From the NCBI GenBank assembly GCA_002633005.1, contig NMRA01000838.1:5245-69244 (forward strand): a DNA stretch of 64,000 nt, given 5' to 3'. The DNA is from Phoronis australis. Lineage: Eukaryota > Phoronida > Phoronidae. The position numbers and the translations under genes were made by a program. Each line of letters starts with the position of its first letter. Position 1 is the first letter of the stretch. Under the pieces are notes generated by a model. That model made no database searches and was not told the origin of the DNA. It saw only the letters and a list, made by a program, of their open reading frames with translations. Positions 59,387 through 64,000 of this stretch are shown here, one piece after another.

Positions 59387-60927
59387 TTTAGTCGAACGGA
59401 CGTCAGTTGCTACCGTCACTCAGCGCGTATATTATATGGCGTAAAGTGGATGCTTCATATGTTTTCATCCAGCAGCTCAAAGTTCACGAATCTACTTCGT
59501 ATATGATATATTTGTATGGCTACTTAACACCACCTCGATATGAATAAGATATGTGTTTATTGTTTTCTTAAGCACTGGAGTGCCGATCGATGCAAGTGTC
59601 ATGTACAGTCTTGCAGCAGCAATGGTCTTTGAATCGACCTCGTCTCTTTGTTTTCCGTTGCTCACGCATACCGCTCTATCAAAGTGAAATGTGTGGGATT
59701 GAATCGGAAACCTCGTCCCGAGGACTGTCATCTTTTCGGGAAACCCGCAAATTTGAAATGTGGGATTTCAATTGCAATATTAAAGTTCCCACGTAGTATG
59801 TCCAGCCTTGATCTTTACTAGTACAATCAGCCCCCGCCACGAAATTTTCCCGAGGGGGTGTAAAAGTAAATTGCTGAAAATGAAAATTAAGCATTCTGAA
59901 TAAGAATATTCTACCACCAAAATGAATGCGGACTTTGAAATTATATCTGGATTGGCTAACCAACCATTAACCTGTTCGCACACGAGTGCGAATTTGTACC
60001 TGAGCTTCGTGTGTATTTTTGTGGTCTGTTGGAAACTAATCAAGTGGTTACGTAGTTTGAAAATTGTTGATTTTCCGTTTTGTAATATCGCGCCTTAGCA
60101 AACTTCACAATAGCGTCATACTAAACAATAGGCTAACCCAAATATAGACATTTTGTGTGACTTAATTCAAACGGCAGTTTTGAGTTTATGAAAGAACGAA
60201 GTTCTTGTCTCAGATTGTTCCCATCAATAGAACATATTTCACAATGCGCCACCTAGTGAAATACAGTAGGAATTCTATGAGCTGGGTAATCGTGATTTTG
60301 AATTTGGCGCGCTTTTGAGGTCAAATTACGTGTATTTGTATGTGTACGTGACAATGTTTGCACCAAAATACCTCAAAAAAAAAAAAAACGAAATGGATCA
60401 CCCCTTATAAACTGCTCTCAGCTTTTATAGCTGAAAGGAGACTATTTGATTCATGAGAAACAGCGAAGGTTCCGAGCGGGAAGTAATTTGGGAAAATACA
60501 AGGTCTGTTTATGATACAGTGGAAAATAATGTCCTTGGTCTTGTTATGATGGTCTACTTAGGAAGAGCATTGGATTTTTTGTCGTGAAAACATATCCATA
60601 ATACATTTTAATTTCGGGCAAGATATACAAACGGGGATACATATTCTACATCGGGGTTCGCGAGCTTGTATATTACAAAACGGAATGTCCTCAAGGTCTT
60701 TCAAGGTGTTAATTTTAATTATCAACTGCTCTGGTATAACTCTTCGATTAGAATGAACAAAAAGTCGACGTTTGTTTATCATGGAGTGATAGAGGAGTAA
60801 GACTTGACTATGTAATACTGGATTATGACGGATTTTTTTTAGATTACTAAACATAAAAAGTTTTCCTCTAGACCTATGATAACAAATTTTAATTGACTTA
60901 GAAAAGCGGCACTGTCTGCCTGGGTCG
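59387..60927. other. Upstream region, no gene recognised
   Basis: The promoter of the - strand gene should lie just right of 59386. No other supported feature. Confidence 0.4.
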
Positions 60928-61585
60928 GTGAGAGAAATTCAAATATTAGTGTTGTATTACGTTTACCACATTTCCGGGAGTGTTTTAACAAACAACACAA
61001 ATAAGAAAGAATGTAGAACAGTGCATGACACGTTTATTCGAAATATGAGAACAAAACCGATAGCACAGGATAAATTGATTCCTCAGATTCGTAATCAATT
61101 GAACACGAGTTAGGAAACAATGCACTTAAATACGTTTGATTTTTTTCCATGTTAAAATAGAATAATTTCAGTATCGAGTAGTTCATAGAATGTTATGTCT
61201 AAGTTCATATCTTCAAACAATAGGCGTCTCGGAGTCTTCTGCTTGTACATTGTGTAAACAAATCTCAGAAACTTTTTTTCATTTATTTTTGTATTGTGAA
61301 TTAACTAGAGCTTTTAGGGAAGATGTTTTCAAGCGTTGTTCCAATGACAGTGGTCGGAAACAGTGATGAACGGTGGTGATCCTTTTGGAATTAACTATTT
61401 GTATATTCATCAAGAAATGTAATTTTTATTCTAGCAAAGTATCGCATATACCGTTGAAGACCATTGACGTAAGACGTGTGCCCCCGCTTCCTAAGCCAGT
61501 GAAGATTGAGGGCGCTTGTATGCTTTTGCGAATATTTTAAAACAGTTACTCTGTACCACAGAGAAATATATTTTTAGTAAAGACA
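60928..61585 (+). pseudogene. LINE reverse-transcriptase C-terminal fragment
   Basis: A frame with CRTVHDTFIRNM (about 61010-61050) is followed, after stops and frame changes, by FQYRVVHRMLC and the zinc-binding pattern CTLCKQISETFFHLFLYC (about 61235-61295), ending near 61365. Weak traces continue to the N. This C-x2-C...H...C block downstream of the reverse transcriptase is typical of non-LTR retrotransposons. The catalytic reverse-transcriptase and endonuclease parts are missing, and the fragment is cut by the N. Confidence 0.75.
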
Positions 61586-61586
61586 N
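61586..61586. other. Single N, probable contig join
   Basis: To its left is LINE-like sequence. Immediately to its right begins the copy of 869-4368. Confidence 0.75.
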
Positions 61587-64000
61587 TTGAGATTTCATCT
61601 CAAAAATTTATGTCCAAAGAAACTTGGTCATATTATTAATACCATTGTTTTGCTATGAATGTACCTTTCTTTTTCACCATATTTTACTAAAAGATATGGT
61701 CATGTGACCCAATTAATGGCTGTTTGGTGTGAAAAAAGTTGAATTCTACACACATTCCACATTCAGAAAATACATACATTTACTGTGAGTTAAATTAATG
61801 AGTTTTGCAGATTTTTGAGTAAATGCAAAGACTAGCCGATAAGGACCTACGTATCAGACTGAGTAAAACAGTTTCATGAAAATTACAGGCCATGAATGTA
61901 AATTTTACGCTGCCTAAAAATGACTGATCTTGAACATTGGATTAGGATCTACCCTCCCTTGCGATGAACAGCTACGATTACAATGAACAGCGGCTGATTT
62001 TGCAGTCCCACAATTTGAAGAACGGAGAAATGCACTAATGCCACTACTGATACTGCATCACTTTTAAATTGCATACATAAACAGTACAGAGAGGTATTGT
62101 ATTACTGCAGGTCTATTTCTTTTGACTGAAGTCATTCAAGATGCAAATGACAAAACCTACCTTGGTTTATAACAATTCTCATTATAATGTCCATATTTCA
62201 CAGGTACCTTGAAGTACATTATAACGAGGTTCAACTACAGTAGTTGCAAAACTACTTTTTGCATGATGTAAAGAGCTACACAGAATGACCTCATCAACCC
62301 ACTATGTACTAACTAATGCAGCACAATGCATCCAAAGAAAATCACAGGTCAGTCATCCCATAAAAGAACAGATGCATATTAGATTTCGTGTAAAGCGCTA
62401 CCTGTTTTGTGCTTATAATACCTATTAATGGAAAGCAAAGATGACCTATCCCCGGAGCTATGTAACTGTGTTAACCTTTAAACAGTTGGATAGCATTAAA
62501 AAATGGCGTCCAATTATCTACAATTCAGTCAGAAATAACCACCACATCTACAAACCGGAAAGATGGGACCAAGGTGAATAACATAAACAACCCAGTTCAA
62601 AAGAAGGCTTTCGCAATGCAATGAGGTCTGATTGTGTAATTACTTTATGATAATATACTGACCCCTGCCTCATGATAAGGTAATCAGAATTTTGTTAAAA
62701 CATCTCAAACACGTTTCTATTCACTGTAAAAAATTCTTTTCAGAAACTCAAGAATTTTCCCCTATGCCTACCCCACATATTAAAATCTATATTCAGTACC
62801 TTGCTACCCAGGCAGATGCAGCAGCAGTCATGGGTATCATGTGATCAGTCAGCAATGCATTAGGCGTCTCTCACTGGTAATGTTATTGAGGCAAAATTAC
62901 TACACAGCTAATATACACAAGGAGTCCAACTCAACTGAAATTTTGAGCAGATATTACATCTCTGCAGTTGCTTTGTTCATGCACAGTTTCAATAAATTAC
63001 AACACTGAGAACAATTCTCAGAATGTCATCCACACCTCGGAAATGTTTAAATGCACAGATGTCAGAACATGTTCACACAGTCAAATCACTTCAATGGTCA
63101 TGGATCACAGACATCTGTTCACATTGCCAAATCACTTCAATAGTCACGGATCACAGACATCTGTTCACACGTCTGCTAAATCACTTCAATGGTCATGGAT
63201 CACAGACATCTGTTCACACTGCCAAATCACTTCAATGGTCATGGATCACAGACATCAATAACGTCATACACATTATTTGTGGTCACTGTGCCATAACTCC
63301 AGAGGTCCGGCATGCAAGAAGAACTTGCACAGGATTGACCACAGCTCCACCTTCAGTACACCTTACATGTGGTCACTGCGCTGTTACTCCAAACACAGGT
63401 CCGACACGCAGGAAGAACTTCCGCAGGATTGACCGCAGTTCCAACTTCAAGTCATTCAGCATAATCTCGCACATCATACCATAATATTCAGATGCATGTG
63501 ACCGGAACTGAAATGTTAAACAAGTTAATCAAGCAGAAAATCATAAACAAGTTATAACACACTGATAATGGTAAACACGTTAGTAGCAAATGGAGGTAGT
63601 TAACATCAGATTTGTCATGATTAAAAATAGTACATAATTGTGCAATAATTATGCTCGTAATTAGTGAAAAACAGGATCCCAATGTAAAATGCTTCACCAG
63701 GAAACGAGACATACTAACATTAGTAATTCCAAATTAACATCAGCACTTCAATGGACGTAAGGTCCACTGAGTAAAGGTACAAATCTACAAGGGATAAATC
63801 TTGGCTTCAGCTGTCTCCTTGGCAACAACACTGCTACGGCGGTCGACAACACTTTTGCTTCAGAATGAAGGAACTTGACAAGTGCCACCTACCCGATCAT
63901 CGGTCAGTTGTAGCACCCTGGTGAGGAAGAGCAGTAAGAGACTGGCCCAGGCGTCACGGTGGCTCTCTGACTGAAGGCATATGTAGTACCTTAGGGCCTC
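61587..64000. repeat. Right copy of the large duplicated block
   Basis: Corresponds to 869-4368 in the same orientation, with one instead of about nineteen 56/58-bp units and four instead of three 46-bp units. It continues to the window edge and probably beyond. Confidence 0.88.

Overview
This is eukaryotic, intron-bearing animal DNA. It is AT-rich, has introns of several kilobases with canonical GT/AG borders, and carries many repeats. A sacsin-like gene, a Ty3/Gypsy fragment, a LINE fragment and several families of short inverted-repeat elements together suggest a marine invertebrate, perhaps a hemichordate, cephalochordate, echinoderm or mollusc. The sequence alone does not settle which. 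Three isolated N bases (1686, 38096, 61586) look like contig joins. Each lies at the exact edge of a duplicated stretch, so part of the apparent duplication may be unmerged alleles.

Layout. Positions 1-870 hold nothing recognisable. Positions 869-4368 are a repeat-rich block with a 56/58-bp minisatellite, a 46-bp minisatellite and a tandem pair of about 107 bp. The block recurs, shorter, at 61587-64000. Positions 4530-13925 are a satellite array whose core is four almost identical 1201-bp units, ending in a cluster of short hairpins. One dispersed copy lies at about 19009-19905. Positions 14000-21250 are mostly non-coding, with a TATG microsatellite and two adjacent miniature inverted-repeat elements.

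The main gene is on the + strand at 21256-41536: a six-exon sacsin-like gene with an open frame of about 3247 codons as assembled. It has two sacsin-repeat/GHKL-ATPase modules. The last exon is 7.8 kb and contains an exact-length 1145-bp duplication meeting at the N. Its introns hold a 1.72-kb TTAA-flanked element, a 5'-truncated Gypsy fragment with an LTR, a 189-bp tandem duplication and an inverted-repeat element containing a tRNA-like segment.

Positions 41537-52960 are a mobile-element graveyard: a 345-bp foldback element, a 239-bp hAT-like MITE, a 587-bp TTAA element, a roughly 4.1-kb DNA transposon relic and a perfect 50-bp palindrome. The 4.1-kb relic has diverged inverted repeats of about 470 bp around a broken copy of a widespread uncharacterised invertebrate gene family.

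On the - strand, 59386-53096 encodes a two-exon, 407-aa, probably disordered protein with an RVxF-type (RVHF) protein-phosphatase-1 docking motif. A LINE 3' fragment (about 60928-61585) runs into the last N, after which the left-end block recurs. No operon-like co-operation between the genes is implied. The two clear host genes are unrelated neighbours separated by repeats.
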